Counted from the stretch's first letter, positions 1-7,852 are shown. The stretch is DNA of 64,000 nucleotides from Halovibrio salipaludis (GCF_002286965.1 NZ_NSKD01000002.1:186001-250000), one strand, 5' to 3'. The notes: a model not told the origin generated them from the sequence alone. Made by a program: numbers and translations.

Positions 1-36
1 AAAGCCTTTCCGTATGCATTTGGGGGCTTCAACACT

Positions 37-90
37 TTGACATGACGCCGATTTAAGGTAATATTCCGCCTGCTGTCCGTTCCGACAGCA
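37..90 (+). promoter_or_regulatory. Promoter and leader hairpin of tRNA-Ser
   Basis: A TTGACA -35 box (37-42) and TAATAT -10 box (59-64) are separated by 16 bases, a near-consensus sigma-70 promoter. A perfect 7-bp hairpin with arms 71-77 and 84-90 and a 6-base loop follows before the tRNA at 98. The hairpin lies in the 5' leader and could influence processing; its role is unknown. Confidence 0.7.
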
Positions 91-97
91 CCTTCCT

Positions 98-187
98 GGT
101 GGGCTGGCAGAGTGGTCGAATGCAGCGGTCTTGAAAACCGCCGAGGGTTAACGCCCTCCCGGGGTTCGAATCCCTGGCCCACCGCCA
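98..187 (+). tRNA. tRNA-Ser(UGA)
   Basis: The 90-base cloverleaf pairs GGTGGGC with GCCCACC in the acceptor stem, has a G discriminator and an encoded CCA. The anticodon arm is GCGGT-CTTGAAA-ACCGC, giving TGA. A long variable arm and GGTTCGAATCC T-arm are typical of class II serine tRNA. Its 3' end forms the attachment core of the first satellite and is regenerated intact. Confidence 0.95.
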
Positions 188-189
188 CT
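174..189 (+). repeat. Attachment site, tRNA-proximal (satellite 1)
   Basis: The 16 bases CTGGCCCACCGCCACT span the tRNA-Ser 3' end and recur exactly at 9950-9965 in the same orientation. A direct repeat at a tRNA 3' end plus a nearby tyrosine integrase is the usual mark of site-specific integration. Confidence 0.85.
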
Positions 190-240
190 ATCCCTTTATA
201 ATCAGTCACTTATAAGCCAAAAAATAATTTACGTGACTTG

Positions 241-250
241 CTACGTACCA
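241..250 (+). repeat. CTACGTACCA repeat, left end of satellite 1
   Basis: CTACGTACCA here recurs exactly and in the same orientation at 9811-9820 near the other end of the element, just upstream of the integrase gene. Its reverse complement core GGTACGTAG lies at 4885-4893 upstream of terS. It could be an integrase arm-type site or a regulator operator. Confidence 0.4.
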
Positions 251-597
251 TCCTGAAAATGGTGGTAACGGCCTGTTTGTAGAGCAATTTCCCCCTGATT
301 CCGGGGTTTTCGGAGTCCGGGCGCGTGCTCTTTCAGCGATTCCACGCTGTCCGCGAATTGGCCGTCGCGTTTGATGGTGGGCGCCGATACGCCGTGCTTG
401 TCGGCCAGGGTTTCGGCGGTGCTTCGCTTTTCAATTGGATCATTTTGATCTATTTGAGTCGCTCGATTCGTGTTCCCTTCAGGCGCCCCGCGCGCCTTCT
501 TACTCCGGTTGTAAATCCGCCCCCGAAGCAGGCTCATTTGCTCGGGCGTGCGCGTGGCCTGGGGCTGACCACAATACCGAAGTGAGATTTGCTCACG
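241..597 (-). pseudogene. Truncated DNA-binding (ParB-like) protein remnant
   Basis: The frame is open from 597 to a stop at 241; the first ATG is at 537 (98 residues). The fragment contains RGRIYNRSKK and a helix-turn-helix-like stretch HGVSAPTIKRDGQFADSVE. This resembles the C-terminal part of ParB-like DNA-binding proteins of phages and plasmids. The part upstream of the ATG also looks family-like (REQISLRYCG), then meets an in-frame stop, so the N-terminal ParB domain is missing. It lies next to the left attachment site, where element ends are often degraded. Family assignment is from memory of similar proteins and is tentative. Confidence 0.4.
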
Positions 598-710
598 TCA
601 CACCCCGTTCGCGTGGCCCGGGGCCAGTCTCGGGCAGAAATCCGGTGCTCTGACAGAATTGGCGGGTATCAGGGGCTTAGGAGGGACACCGATCCCGGAT
701 GCTGAATCAC

Positions 711-867
711 GATAGGCGCGGGTTTATGCCGTCCGGGTATATGTCTCTGCGGCCAAGCATAGGTATTGCATGGCGTTATGAAACAGTAGCCTGTAGTGGG
801 TTATCTCATGTGCTAGGTTAAGTAATGCAATCATCGTGCTAAGACCGATTTGGAATAGAGGCGCGAC
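711..867. other. Noncoding segment shared with satellite 2
   Basis: No convincing ORF lies at 598-897. Three blocks match 16759-16934 in the same order: AGGCGCGGG at 714-722; a 19-base block at 739-757 with 17 identities, followed by ATTGCATGGCG at 765-775; and 838-867, which reads GCTAAGACCGATTTGG at its start. In both elements the segment sits between the last structural gene and the tRNA-proximal att site. It could be a packaging site, a structured RNA or a decayed gene. Confidence 0.5.
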
Positions 868-897
868 AAGGTGGGCCGTCAATGGCCCGGAAAGGGG

Positions 898-1125
898 TTA
901 TTCTTCCGCCAGGGCAACCGATACAGGCCGGGGAGGGCAGTCCGCCAGTTCCCGGCACGCGGCAAGGTGCCGGCGCTGGAGCGCGACCAGGGTCTCGCCG
1001 CTCTGTCGCCAGGTCTCAATGGACTCGGATCCCTTCACCAGCTGCCAGCCGGCCACCGGGGCGGAGCCGTTGCCTCGGGCGCGGAAGATCCAGACGCCGT
1101 GATCCGGGTGGGTGTCCTTACTCAT
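898..1125 (-). CDS. Small hypothetical protein, end of satellite 1 structural operon
   Basis: This 75-residue product (MSKDTHPDHGVWIFRARG...) has no recognised domain. The ATG at 1125 is preferred over upstream codons because it overlaps the end of the preceding gene by 8 bases (ATGAGTAA arrangement), implying translational coupling. It is the last gene of the leftward terS-capsid operon. Its position after the capsid gene would fit a head decoration or completion protein, but nothing in the sequence proves that. Confidence 0.5.
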   Translation of the reverse strand: MSKDTHPDHGVWIFRARGNGSAPVAGWQLVKGSESIETWRQSGETLVALQRRHLAACRELADCPPRPVSVALAEE

Positions 1126-1318
1126 CGTCCGGGTACTCCGCCCATCCCCGGCCAATGGCGCTACAGAAACGCTGTGCACGCGCCTGGAGCGTGTCGCGGG
1201 TGCGTTCGTACAGGGTCGCGATATGGCGGCCTGTGTGGTTGTAGACGCGGGCTCTGAATGGATGAGGTAGTGGCTGAGCCACCAGGTTGTAGAAGTCTTG
1301 TTGATCGTGGGTAATCAT
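1118..1318 (-). CDS. Small hypothetical protein downstream of capsid gene
   Basis: The 66-residue product (MITHDQQDFYNLVAQPL...) is not recognised. A purine-rich GGAGGTGCAACG precedes the ATG at 1318, and the gene sits 45 bases after the capsid gene in the same direction. It overlaps the following 75-residue ORF. It is probably a real satellite gene on operon grounds only. Confidence 0.5.
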   Translation of the reverse strand: MITHDQQDFYNLVAQPLPHPFRARVYNHTGRHIATLYERTRDTLQARAQRFCSAIGRGWAEYPDDE

Positions 1319-1363
1319 CGTTGCACCTCCGGGTAGAGCCGGGCCTCCCTGCCCGGTGTGGGG

Positions 1364-2353
1364 TCACACTTTGCTGACCAGGAAAGCCAGCGGGGTCGCC
1401 TTACGCTCTGCGACTCGCTCCCAATTGGTCGCGTCCGCGAGCTCGGCAATGGTGGGTGACTCGCCAGCAATGGTGGCTTCCTTCCAGCTGAAGCCAGCCG
1501 GATGCACACCGGCATTGATGCGCGAGTGCAGCACCTGCTGACCGCCGCCGTTACCGGAGGAGGGCAGGCTCTCCACCTCGGTGCCCTCGGCAACCCGTGG
1601 GGCCGATACACCAAAGCCAACCGCATCACGACCGAACAGCACGGTGGTGTAGCTCTCACCGTTCACGGGCAGCGCGTCATCCATCACCACGGCCAGGCCA
1701 CGGAAGGTGGGCAGCGTCAGAGCGCCCTGCGAATCCGGTACGAACTCGATCAGGTCGTTCTTGAGCGCGGCACGGTAGATATCCGAGTGCATGGCGATCC
1801 CGGTCACATCCTGCATGGCGTCACCCATGGTGCCCGTGGTCTCGATCACCGCCTCGGCACTGAAACTGGCCGCGTCGCCAGTCTCGCCAGAGATATCGAG
1901 CACCATATCGCCGCCGTGATTGGCCTGGTTGTCCGCCAGTACCCCGTTGAGGGTGGCCACCAGACGCTTCTGGAGCTGGCGATCCCAATACGCCTGGACG
2001 CGGTTCTGGACGCGGTTCAGCGCATCATCACCCGCGATCTCGGAAGCCAGGTTCATGGCGGACCAGCTGCCGTGCAGAAACGCCTTGCGCACCACCTGCT
2101 TATCCGTGCTCAGGCCACGCGGGGTGGACGTTTCATTCGGGTCGTCGGAGATGATGTCCGCTTCATCGTCCGACAGGTCATTCCAGATCGGGACGGTGAA
2201 ACTGTGAGCCCCGGCGGTAATCTGATCGTCAATCACGCTGTTACGCGTCATAACGCCAGACTGCATGAGGGCGGTGCGGGTCATCGTGTTCTGAACGATG
2301 TAATCAGTGAACTTGGTCGGCTCGATAATGTCCGACAGACGTACGATAGCCAT
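1364..2353 (-). CDS. Phage major capsid (coat) protein
   Basis: This 329-residue protein is expected to form the icosahedral shell. It begins MAIVRLSDIIEPTKFTDYI and contains a run TVPIWNDLSDDEADI, then LASEIAGDDALNRVQNRV, and a central segment around residues 185-195 (TGIAMHSDIYRAAL). These match, from memory, the family of HK97-fold coat proteins that often begin MAIV-LADVI-P-VF-Y. Length is normal and no frameshift is seen. It follows the scaffold-like gene by 126 bases on the same strand. There is no N-terminal delta domain, and no protease gene in this element, so maturation may not need cleavage. Confidence 0.75.
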   Translation of the reverse strand: MAIVRLSDIIEPTKFTDYIVQNTMTRTALMQSGVMTRNSVIDDQITAGAHSFTVPIWNDLSDDEADIISDDPNETSTPRGLSTDKQVVRKAFLHGSWSAMNLASEIAGDDALNRVQNRVQAYWDRQLQKRLVATLNGVLADNQANHGGDMVLDISGETGDAASFSAEAVIETTGTMGDAMQDVTGIAMHSDIYRAALKNDLIEFVPDSQGALTLPTFRGLAVVMDDALPVNGESYTTVLFGRDAVGFGVSAPRVAEGTEVESLPSSGNGGGQQVLHSRINAGVHPAGFSWKEATIAGESPTIAELADATNWERVAERKATPLAFLVSKV

Positions 2354-2479
2354 AGAGAATCACCTCTAAGTCAGTTTCGGATGATTCCCACGTACCACGG
2401 GTTACGGAGGATAGAGGCCACGGGCCTGGAAGGGGCAGGCGGATCCACCACGGGCTTCACCGCCTTGGTTGCATTGTAA

Positions 2480-3013
2480 TCAGCGCATGCCGAAACGTCC
2501 ATCCGGGCGCGGCGGCTGCTTCTGGCCCGTGCTCGGGGGTGGACCGCCGCCCATGTTGCCGGGTGCCCCGCCGCCGGTGGACTGGCTGCCCAGGAGCATG
2601 CGGCCAAGGCTCGGGAGGACGCCCTTGTCGAACAGCGCATGCAGGCCGTCCCTGTTGAGCTCCAGCGCCTCGCCTTCCTCCTCAACTGTGACCGGGGTGC
2701 CGTCCTTGTGCTTGAGGATATCGCGGCCATCATCGGTGCGTTCGATATCGAAGTGGTGATCGAGCTCGCGCTGGAGCGTGTCGGTCATATCCGGGACGCT
2801 GACGTCCTCCAGGATCTCGCGGCGCGGTTGCTCGATTGTGATGCGGTTCAGTTCACCGCTGAGGTTATCGCGCTCGCTCTCCAGACCCTGGACCTTGTCG
2901 GCCAGTTGGTCGCGCTCGCCCTGGATGGTTTTCTTTTCGTTCAGCAGCTGCTTGTTCTTGTCGCGCAGTTTCTGGACTTCTTCCTGGAGCTGTTCAAAGG
3001 TTTCTTCACTCAT
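2480..3013 (-). CDS. Coiled-coil scaffold-like phage protein
   Basis: This 177-residue protein starts at ATG 3013, preceded by GAGG at a good distance. Residues 1-55 are a strong heptad-type coiled coil (EETFEQLQEEVQKLRDKNKQ...). The C-terminal 40 residues are rich in Gly and Pro (GGGAPGNMGGGPPPSTG) and end RFGMR, a basic tail. A helical acidic protein with a basic tail directly upstream of a coat gene is the usual profile of a capsid scaffolding protein. It follows the large terminase by only 8 bases, so no portal gene is present between them, which is abnormal for tailed phage head modules. Confidence 0.6.
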   Translation of the reverse strand: MSEETFEQLQEEVQKLRDKNKQLLNEKKTIQGERDQLADKVQGLESERDNLSGELNRITIEQPRREILEDVSVPDMTDTLQRELDHHFDIERTDDGRDILKHKDGTPVTVEEEGEALELNRDGLHALFDKGVLPSLGRMLLGSQSTGGGAPGNMGGGPPPSTGQKQPPRPDGRFGMR

Positions 3014-3021
3014 GGGATACC

Positions 3022-4425
3022 TCAAAAGCGGATGGTTACATGGGGGATTTCAATGCGGGTCAGTGCGTACCGGCACGCATCGGCGGCATGGTCGGGGGCC
3101 GTGGTGTCCACGTCCTCCGGGTTTCGTTGATCTCGAGGCAGGTTGGGAACGGTCTCCCACCAGACCTGGCAGCATCTGGACACATACAGGCCGGGCTTGT
3201 CGGGCTTGCCGGCATCAGCGAGTAGCCGGCGCATGGCCTGCCAGCCACCAATCCGGGATCCTTTATGCGCCCTGCGAAAGTGAACGCCGGCTTTTCGGAA
3301 CTCATCAGCGATGGTGCCGGCGGCGGATCCGTGATTGTTGAAGATCGCGTCATCGGCCACGCCGTGTGGGGAGATGCCCCAGCGTCGGCACATATCCACG
3401 ATCCGGCTGGCCTGGTCGGGCACAGTGAGACCCAGACCGGCACTGATATCGTCCGGGTGCGTGGTGCTGTCCTCATCGACCAGGACGATGGAGCCGGAGG
3501 GGTAGAAGTAACGATCCGGGCCATAGGCTCCGGGGCTTTCGGCCACCACAAACGTCACAGACGGCGCTGCACTGCCGTAGTCATGGGCCAGCGAGTACCG
3601 CCAACCGGATGGCCCATCAGCCCACATATCGAGCGGCGCGGCGGAGGGCAGGCGCGGCCAGGGCTCGACCATCACCCGCTGCTGATCCAGCACGGATGCG
3701 AAGTAAGCACCGCGAATAACGGACCAGTCGCCTTCCAGCCAGGCTCTGCCCAGCTCGGGATCCGTGGCACAGGACGCCATCAGGTTGCGGGCGTAGCGTT
3801 CCCGGTCGATGAACTCGTTGTCCAGGTAGGTGCTGTTGATGGTGACGAACTCGAAATCGGTGGCCTCATCGGTGTAGGGCTGCCAGGACGCGGCCAGCGC
3901 GTATCGACGAACGAGCCAGGTATGGCCCACACCACCGGGGTTGGCGATCAGGATGAAGCGAACCGGCACACCAGCAGGGGCACGCAGAGATGAGCGCAGC
4001 CGGTCCACCAGGGCAGGGCTGGCGTACTGGCCGGCCTCGTCCACCGCGATATGGCTGAAGGACTTGCCCTGATACTTCTGGAAGTCGGCTTCACGCTCCA
4101 TCTGATCGAGCTGCACGGTCGCCCCGTTGGGCAGGGTGAACTTGTGCTTCTGGCCGTCGAAGCGCAGGCGATCCCCGTAGACTGCCGTGAAGAAGTCGCG
4201 GAACTCCGCTTCAAGATCCTGGAGGCCGGGATGGGACTTGCGCACCACCAGGCACCGGGCGCGTTCCTGGTGACGCTCACAATGGCGCAGAAACAGGGCA
4301 GCGAGTAGATGAGTCTTACCGCCACCACGGCCACCACCGAGGAACAGGTCGTATTCCTCCGGCACGGCCATGGCCTGCTGTTGCCACTGGCTCAGATCAT
4401 CCGGGCGCTGGTTACTGGCTGTCAT
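3022..4425 (-). CDS. terL: Phage terminase large subunit
   Basis: The 467-residue packaging motor has both domains. The N-terminal ATPase shows a Walker A motif GGGRGGGKTHLL near residues 30-41 and Walker B FSHIAVDEAG near 127. The C-terminal RNase H-like nuclease has acidic residues in YSLAHDYGS, GVADDAIF and the late DHAADACRYA. Length and motif order are normal, so it may be functional. The start overlaps the small terminase by 14 bases. In combination with terS and capsid genes it would let the satellite package its own DNA rather than borrow the helper motor. Confidence 0.92.
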   Translation of the reverse strand: MTASNQRPDDLSQWQQQAMAVPEEYDLFLGGGRGGGKTHLLAALFLRHCERHQERARCLVVRKSHPGLQDLEAEFRDFFTAVYGDRLRFDGQKHKFTLPNGATVQLDQMEREADFQKYQGKSFSHIAVDEAGQYASPALVDRLRSSLRAPAGVPVRFILIANPGGVGHTWLVRRYALAASWQPYTDEATDFEFVTINSTYLDNEFIDRERYARNLMASCATDPELGRAWLEGDWSVIRGAYFASVLDQQRVMVEPWPRLPSAAPLDMWADGPSGWRYSLAHDYGSAAPSVTFVVAESPGAYGPDRYFYPSGSIVLVDEDSTTHPDDISAGLGLTVPDQASRIVDMCRRWGISPHGVADDAIFNNHGSAAGTIADEFRKAGVHFRRAHKGSRIGGWQAMRRLLADAGKPDKPGLYVSRCCQVWWETVPNLPRDQRNPEDVDTTAPDHAADACRYALTRIEIPHVTIRF

Positions 4426-4822
4426 CGTTCAGCCTTTCCTGCTGTACCTGCACGCGTTTCGCGTACTCCGCCGGGTCCATGGCGTCGGGCAGATTGAATA
4501 CCACGCTCACACCGCCACCACCGCCGTTCTGTGGCTGCTTATCGCTGATACCGTGCCGGGAGGCCAGCAGGGTCTGGCAGGCTTTGACGTCGCCTTCCAC
4601 GGCTTTGGAGTACAGGGCATTGAGCAGTTGGTCACGCTCTACTGCCAGTGCGTCCTCCCATATGCGCTTAGAGGGCTCGTGTTCAGTGATGACGCGGCGG
4701 AACTGGTCGAACGGCATGCCCAGCGCAGTGGCCGCTGCCGATTCCGATAGCAGGCCGTTGGCGGCCATTGCCTCCAGGTGGTTACGGGCTCCGGCGGGGA
4801 GCTTTTCAAACGGTCTAGCCAT
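4412..4822 (-). CDS. terS: Phage terminase small subunit
   Basis: A 136-residue protein (MARPFEKLPAGARNHLEAM...) with an N-terminal helix-turn-helix-like part (SESAAATALGMPFDQFRRVI) and a helical oligomerisation part ending in a Gly-rich linker. The small size, position directly before and overlapping the large subunit, and HTH-like start support DNA recognition for packaging. It is the first gene of the leftward structural operon and has an inverted repeat (4857-4895) in its upstream region, a likely control point. Confidence 0.75.
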   Translation of the reverse strand: MARPFEKLPAGARNHLEAMAANGLLSESAAATALGMPFDQFRRVITEHEPSKRIWEDALAVERDQLLNALYSKAVEGDVKACQTLLASRHGISDKQPQNGGGGGVSVVFNLPDAMDPAEYAKRVQVQQERLNDDSQ

Positions 4823-4856
4823 GGGTTACGGACTCATTACTGGATCAGAAGATGGG

Positions 4857-4895
4857 TTCTACGTGCGAATATCTTATCAAAGTTGGTACGTAGAA
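4857..4895. promoter_or_regulatory. Inverted repeat upstream of terS operon
   Basis: A perfect 8-bp inverted repeat, TTCTACGT (4857-4864) and ACGTAGAA (4888-4895), is separated by 23 bases and lies 35-73 bases upstream of the terS start. The right arm contains GGTACGTAG, the reverse complement of the motif found at both element ends. It is a plausible operator for the packaging genes; the binding protein is unknown (AlpA and integrase are candidates). Confidence 0.45.
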
Positions 4896-5125
4896 AGATA
4901 CGTTAGGCGTCGAGCAACGTGCAAGTATCTGAAAGTTAGCAGGTAGTGGCAGTGATGATAACCGCCATCATTTTGTGTGGGCTACCAGGGCCTGCGGGTT
5001 GGCGTGACTTTCACCATCTTCCCCTTCCAGAGCCTGTCTGTTCTTGTCCGCTTTCGTGTCCGGTTTGCGTCCGATTTGTCCGGTTCCAGGTGTGCGGGCA
5101 GCTGGTGTGCCGCACCCTGAAGGGC

Positions 5126-5341
5126 GTGGCAAACATGACTACGCCCCTTTAGGGGCTGCCGCGTGCCACGTGCCGCGCCGCGTCATACGGGCGTTTCAGC
5201 GTACCTCGTGGCAAACTGGGTAACTGCCACGCACCGCCGTGAATCCGTTGTCTCGCAAGGGCTCAGCCGTGGCGGCGTGGCAAGTGCCACACCTGCCGCG
5301 CTGCCACACTGCCACGCCCATCAGCTGGCCTCCTTTGCCAC
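5126..5341. repeat. Iteron-like TGCCAC array, putative satellite 1 origin
   Basis: In 216 bases there are six TGCCAC (starts 5164, 5225, 5285, 5302, 5310, 5336) and three inverted copies GTGGCA (5126, 5208, 5277), many extended to TGCCACGC. The array lies just 3' of the replication ATPase gene, overlapping its last codons, where PICI origins are usually found. The whole gap 4823-5320 has no gene. Confidence 0.55.
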
Positions 5342-6583
5342 GCCCTCGCCAGGGATTGCGATGTGCTGGTGACGATCGAAGCGCTGAATCAGAATCAGGT
5401 CACCTTGCTCCACGGCTCGCGTCATTGCATTCCTGACGCTTTTCTCCCCGGCCTTGAGGATATTGGACTGCCCGCCATAGTCTTGCTCGATCTTCTTGCG
5501 CGACATTGGGCCATGCTTGCGAACCAGGGAGACGATGCCAGCGAGAATCCGCTGATACTCTGCATCCGCCTTCTTATCTTTCTTCTGCTCCTTCGCAGGT
5601 TGCAGCTCTGAAGGCACCAGCACCCCTCCGGCCAGTCTCTTGAGCCACACACCTTCCCAGGGCGGGCCATAGTTGAACATCGGCGTCGTGAATCGGACAT
5701 AGCGCCCTGCATCATCTTCATCGAGCCCGTACTGCTCCGCCTGGCTCTTTTTCAATCCCGCCATCATGCCTACCCAGCGGGCACCATCCACCAGCCCTGA
5801 CGCGCCTCTGACGGCCTCCTGGCCGGCGTCATCGTCACGGATGCTGGCCTTGCTGACGTGATGCGGTAGCAGGACTGTTGCTCCGGTATGGCGGCGGATG
5901 GCCTCGGCAGCCTCAATCAGCCGCGTTCCGTCGCTGTTGTCGTTGGGCTCGCCACCATCGAAACGTGAAAGCGGATCCAGCACGATGAGCTTGAGGTCAT
6001 CCAGAGGGGCGGCGGCGTCGGCAATATCTCGGGCCAGGGCGGTGCGCTGCGTTTCGCCGTTTTGTTTGACGGTCAGCCGGTTGTCAGCGCCTACCCGGTC
6101 GAACACATACAGGTTCCGGCTCACCGCGTCCCTGTACCGCTGGAAACCCGCTTCATCGGATCCGGCCAGGTCGCTCTGGTAGTGCTCCATGATTCGCGCA
6201 AGCCGGCGGTGAACCTCGTCCCGGTCATCCTCTGCGGACAGCATCAGCACGGATCCGGGCTCGCTGATCTCCATGTTGAGCCACGGGATGCCGGTCGCCA
6301 CACTGACGGCCAGCTGAAGCGTCGCCATGCTCTTGCCGGTACCACCAGCAGCGGCCAGGATCCCGGCCACGTCCATCGGCAGCAGCTCCTGAACGATCCA
6401 GCGCCGCGCGGGAGGGTCGCTGTAGAGTAGATCCGTGACTCGGGCGTTCTCCAGGTTGAACGGGCGCGGCTGATCCTCTGCGTGATCTTCTGGCGGCTCC
6501 GGCTCCGGCTCCGGCTCAGGTTCAGCCACCGCGTCGGCGGCTTCATCGTAGATATCGAGTGGTGGGTTCAGATCATCGGCCAT
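5321..6583 (-). CDS. RepA-like replicative helicase / AAA ATPase
   Basis: The 420-residue protein has a RecA-like ATPase core resembling RSF1010 RepA-type hexameric helicases. Walker A is AAGGTGKSMATLQLA near residues 77-91, Walker B-like LKLIVLDPLSRFDGG near 194-208, and a downstream VLLPHHVSK sensor-like motif. The N terminus has a repeated Pro-Glu stretch (EPEPEPEPEP). The C terminus (about 350-420) looks like a winged-helix (SLVRKHGPMSRKKIEQDYG), probably for origin binding. It directly follows the toprim gene with no gap (stop 6584, start 6583) and the iteron array lies at its 3' end. Role: satellite DNA replication. Confidence 0.8.
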   Translation of the reverse strand: MADDLNPPLDIYDEAADAVAEPEPEPEPEPPEDHAEDQPRPFNLENARVTDLLYSDPPARRWIVQELLPMDVAGILAAAGGTGKSMATLQLAVSVATGIPWLNMEISEPGSVLMLSAEDDRDEVHRRLARIMEHYQSDLAGSDEAGFQRYRDAVSRNLYVFDRVGADNRLTVKQNGETQRTALARDIADAAAPLDDLKLIVLDPLSRFDGGEPNDNSDGTRLIEAAEAIRRHTGATVLLPHHVSKASIRDDDAGQEAVRGASGLVDGARWVGMMAGLKKSQAEQYGLDEDDAGRYVRFTTPMFNYGPPWEGVWLKRLAGGVLVPSELQPAKEQKKDKKADAEYQRILAGIVSLVRKHGPMSRKKIEQDYGGQSNILKAGEKSVRNAMTRAVEQGDLILIQRFDRHQHIAIPGEGVAKEAS

Positions 6584-7285
6584 TTACGCGACCTCCTTAA
6601 TGGCTTCGCGCACCGCGTCCATGCCGTGCTCCTGGTAAAGATCGGACCAATCCTTCACGCCTTCGGGACAGGTCCAGCGGCACCCGCTTGCCTGGCCGGC
6701 GTCACGGCCGGCGCAGTCGTTATCGACGGCCACGACCACCGAGGGGTTCATCATTCGCAGGCTGCGCACGATGCGGGGGAGGTTGTTCTCGCCCACGGCG
6801 CAGGCCACCGGCTCACCCGTGCATTGATGGATCCGGTACCCATCGGCCAGGCCGGCGCAGGCGATCAGCCGCTCGGGCATGCTCATCAGCTCCCAGGGCT
6901 CAAACCCGATGGGCGTGAAGCCAATCGAGACTGCCGTTCCCGCGGTGACGAACTTGTCACCAGGCTTGTCACCGGGGCTGCGCCGGATGGGCCAGGGGAG
7001 AATGCGCTCCCAGCCCGTGGACTGGTTGGCGACGTTGACCAGCTCGCGGAACAGCATGGTGGCCTGAAAGGGGGTCGCGGGGTTGCCGTTGGCGTCGAAG
7101 CGGGCCAGCTTGCCGGGCACAATGCGGATCCGGCTGAAGCACGATCCCACCAGGGAAACCAGGTCGATCTCCTTGCGCACCAGGTAGGGAAATGCGAACC
7201 TTTCTGTGTAGCGTTGCTGTTGCTGCCCTATGCCCTCGTTCCCGGCTGCCTCCGGGGCGGGGGCGGTTTCTTTCAGTCCCTGCAT
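6584..7285 (-). CDS. Toprim-domain primase-like replication protein
   Basis: The 233-residue protein has a C-terminal toprim fold: a conserved Glu region around GTAVSIGFTP, then VVVAVDNDCAGRDAG near residues 177-191, where the DxD pair binds metal. It lacks an N-terminal CHC2 zinc finger, so it is a short primase-like protein. The first 20 residues contain APAPEAAGNEG, closely matched at the start of the unrelated primase of satellite 2 (TPAPAATGNEG). The gene overlaps the upstream small ORF by 13 bases and abuts the helicase gene, indicating one replication operon. Confidence 0.75.
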   Translation of the reverse strand: MQGLKETAPAPEAAGNEGIGQQQQRYTERFAFPYLVRKEIDLVSLVGSCFSRIRIVPGKLARFDANGNPATPFQATMLFRELVNVANQSTGWERILPWPIRRSPGDKPGDKFVTAGTAVSIGFTPIGFEPWELMSMPERLIACAGLADGYRIHQCTGEPVACAVGENNLPRIVRSLRMMNPSVVVAVDNDCAGRDAGQASGCRWTCPEGVKDWSDLYQEHGMDAVREAIKEVA

Positions 7286-7467
7286 TCAGAACACCCCCTC
7301 TCCGCCATCATCCTGGCCCGCATGTCGCGGACGTCTGAGAGCACGACCACCGTCTCGCCAGTACAGCGCCGGGCGCGCACGTCACCGGCAAGCATGGCCT
7401 GGTGGATCATCGGGATCGGGATGCCGGTCAGCTCACTGGCCGCCGGGATGGTTGTCCAGCCGTTCAT
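7273..7467 (-). CDS. Small DNA-binding-like protein, shared with satellite 2
   Basis: The 64-residue product (MNGWTTIPAASELTGIPIPM...) looks like a small helix-turn-helix/excisionase-type protein. A homologue with the same length and position occurs in satellite 2 at 23624-23818; shared positions include P-ASE-TG, GE-VV-L-DVR and ARM/ARI near the end. The ATG at 7467 overlaps the stop of the upstream ORF (ATGA). Probably a regulatory or accessory replication factor of the satellite family. Confidence 0.6.
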   Translation of the reverse strand: MNGWTTIPAASELTGIPIPMIHQAMLAGDVRARRCTGETVVVLSDVRDMRARMMAERGCSECRD

Positions 7468-7679
7468 ACCTCGCCCCCCTCTTGTGCTTCCTTCAATCCC
7501 AGGTCGATGGCCTCCAGGTTCTGTTCCAGCTGCCACACGTAGTTAATGAGCATCTCGGGCGGGAGCTGGTCGGTTTCGCCGCTGTGCAGGGCCTCCAGGT
7601 ACATCTGGAACATCAGCACCATGGATTGCATCTGGCTTCTGGCTCGGGTGATGCGGTCAATGCCGGTTTCGTGGTTCAT
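7464..7679 (-). CDS. Small hypothetical protein of satellite 1
   Basis: A 71-residue acidic, helical protein (MNHETGIDRITRARSQMQSM...) of unknown function. It overlaps both neighbours by 4 bases (ATGA at each end), so it is translationally coupled within the alpA-replication operon. Satellite 2 has no counterpart at this place. Confidence 0.55.
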   Translation of the reverse strand: MNHETGIDRITRARSQMQSMVLMFQMYLEALHSGETDQLPPEMLINYVWQLEQNLEAIDLGLKEAQEGGEV

Positions 7680-7852
7680 GCCGCGCCCTCCTGCTTTGAT
7701 TCCCAGGCTTCCAGGTCCGCGAGCTTCCAGCGGGTACAGCCGGCAGTGATCTTGATGGGGGAGGGGAAAGCGCCGTTCCGCACCCAGCGCCAGACCGTGG
7801 CACGGGATACGTCATAGCGCTCTGAGACTTGCTTATCTGACAGGTATTTCAT
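7676..7852 (-). CDS. alpA: AlpA-family regulator
   Basis: A 58-residue MerR-like HTH_17 protein (MKYLSDKQVSERYDVSRATVWRWVRNG...). The pattern 'V-RATVWRWV--G-FP-P', followed by 'W---DLEAW', is typical of AlpA/prophage regulators, which activate excision or early operons of PICIs. The ATG at 7852 is chosen because GAGG lies 9 bases upstream and the homology starts there. It begins the leftward replication operon. Confidence 0.8.
   Translation of the reverse strand: MKYLSDKQVSERYDVSRATVWRWVRNGAFPSPIKITAGCTRWKLADLEAWESKQEGAA

Noticed and set aside
1502-2479. A 325-codon plus-strand frame
   Set aside because: Antisense to the capsid gene; composition is shadow-like.
5126-5341. CRISPR array
   Set aside because: Repeats are 6-8 bases, in both orientations and irregularly spaced; no cas genes are present.
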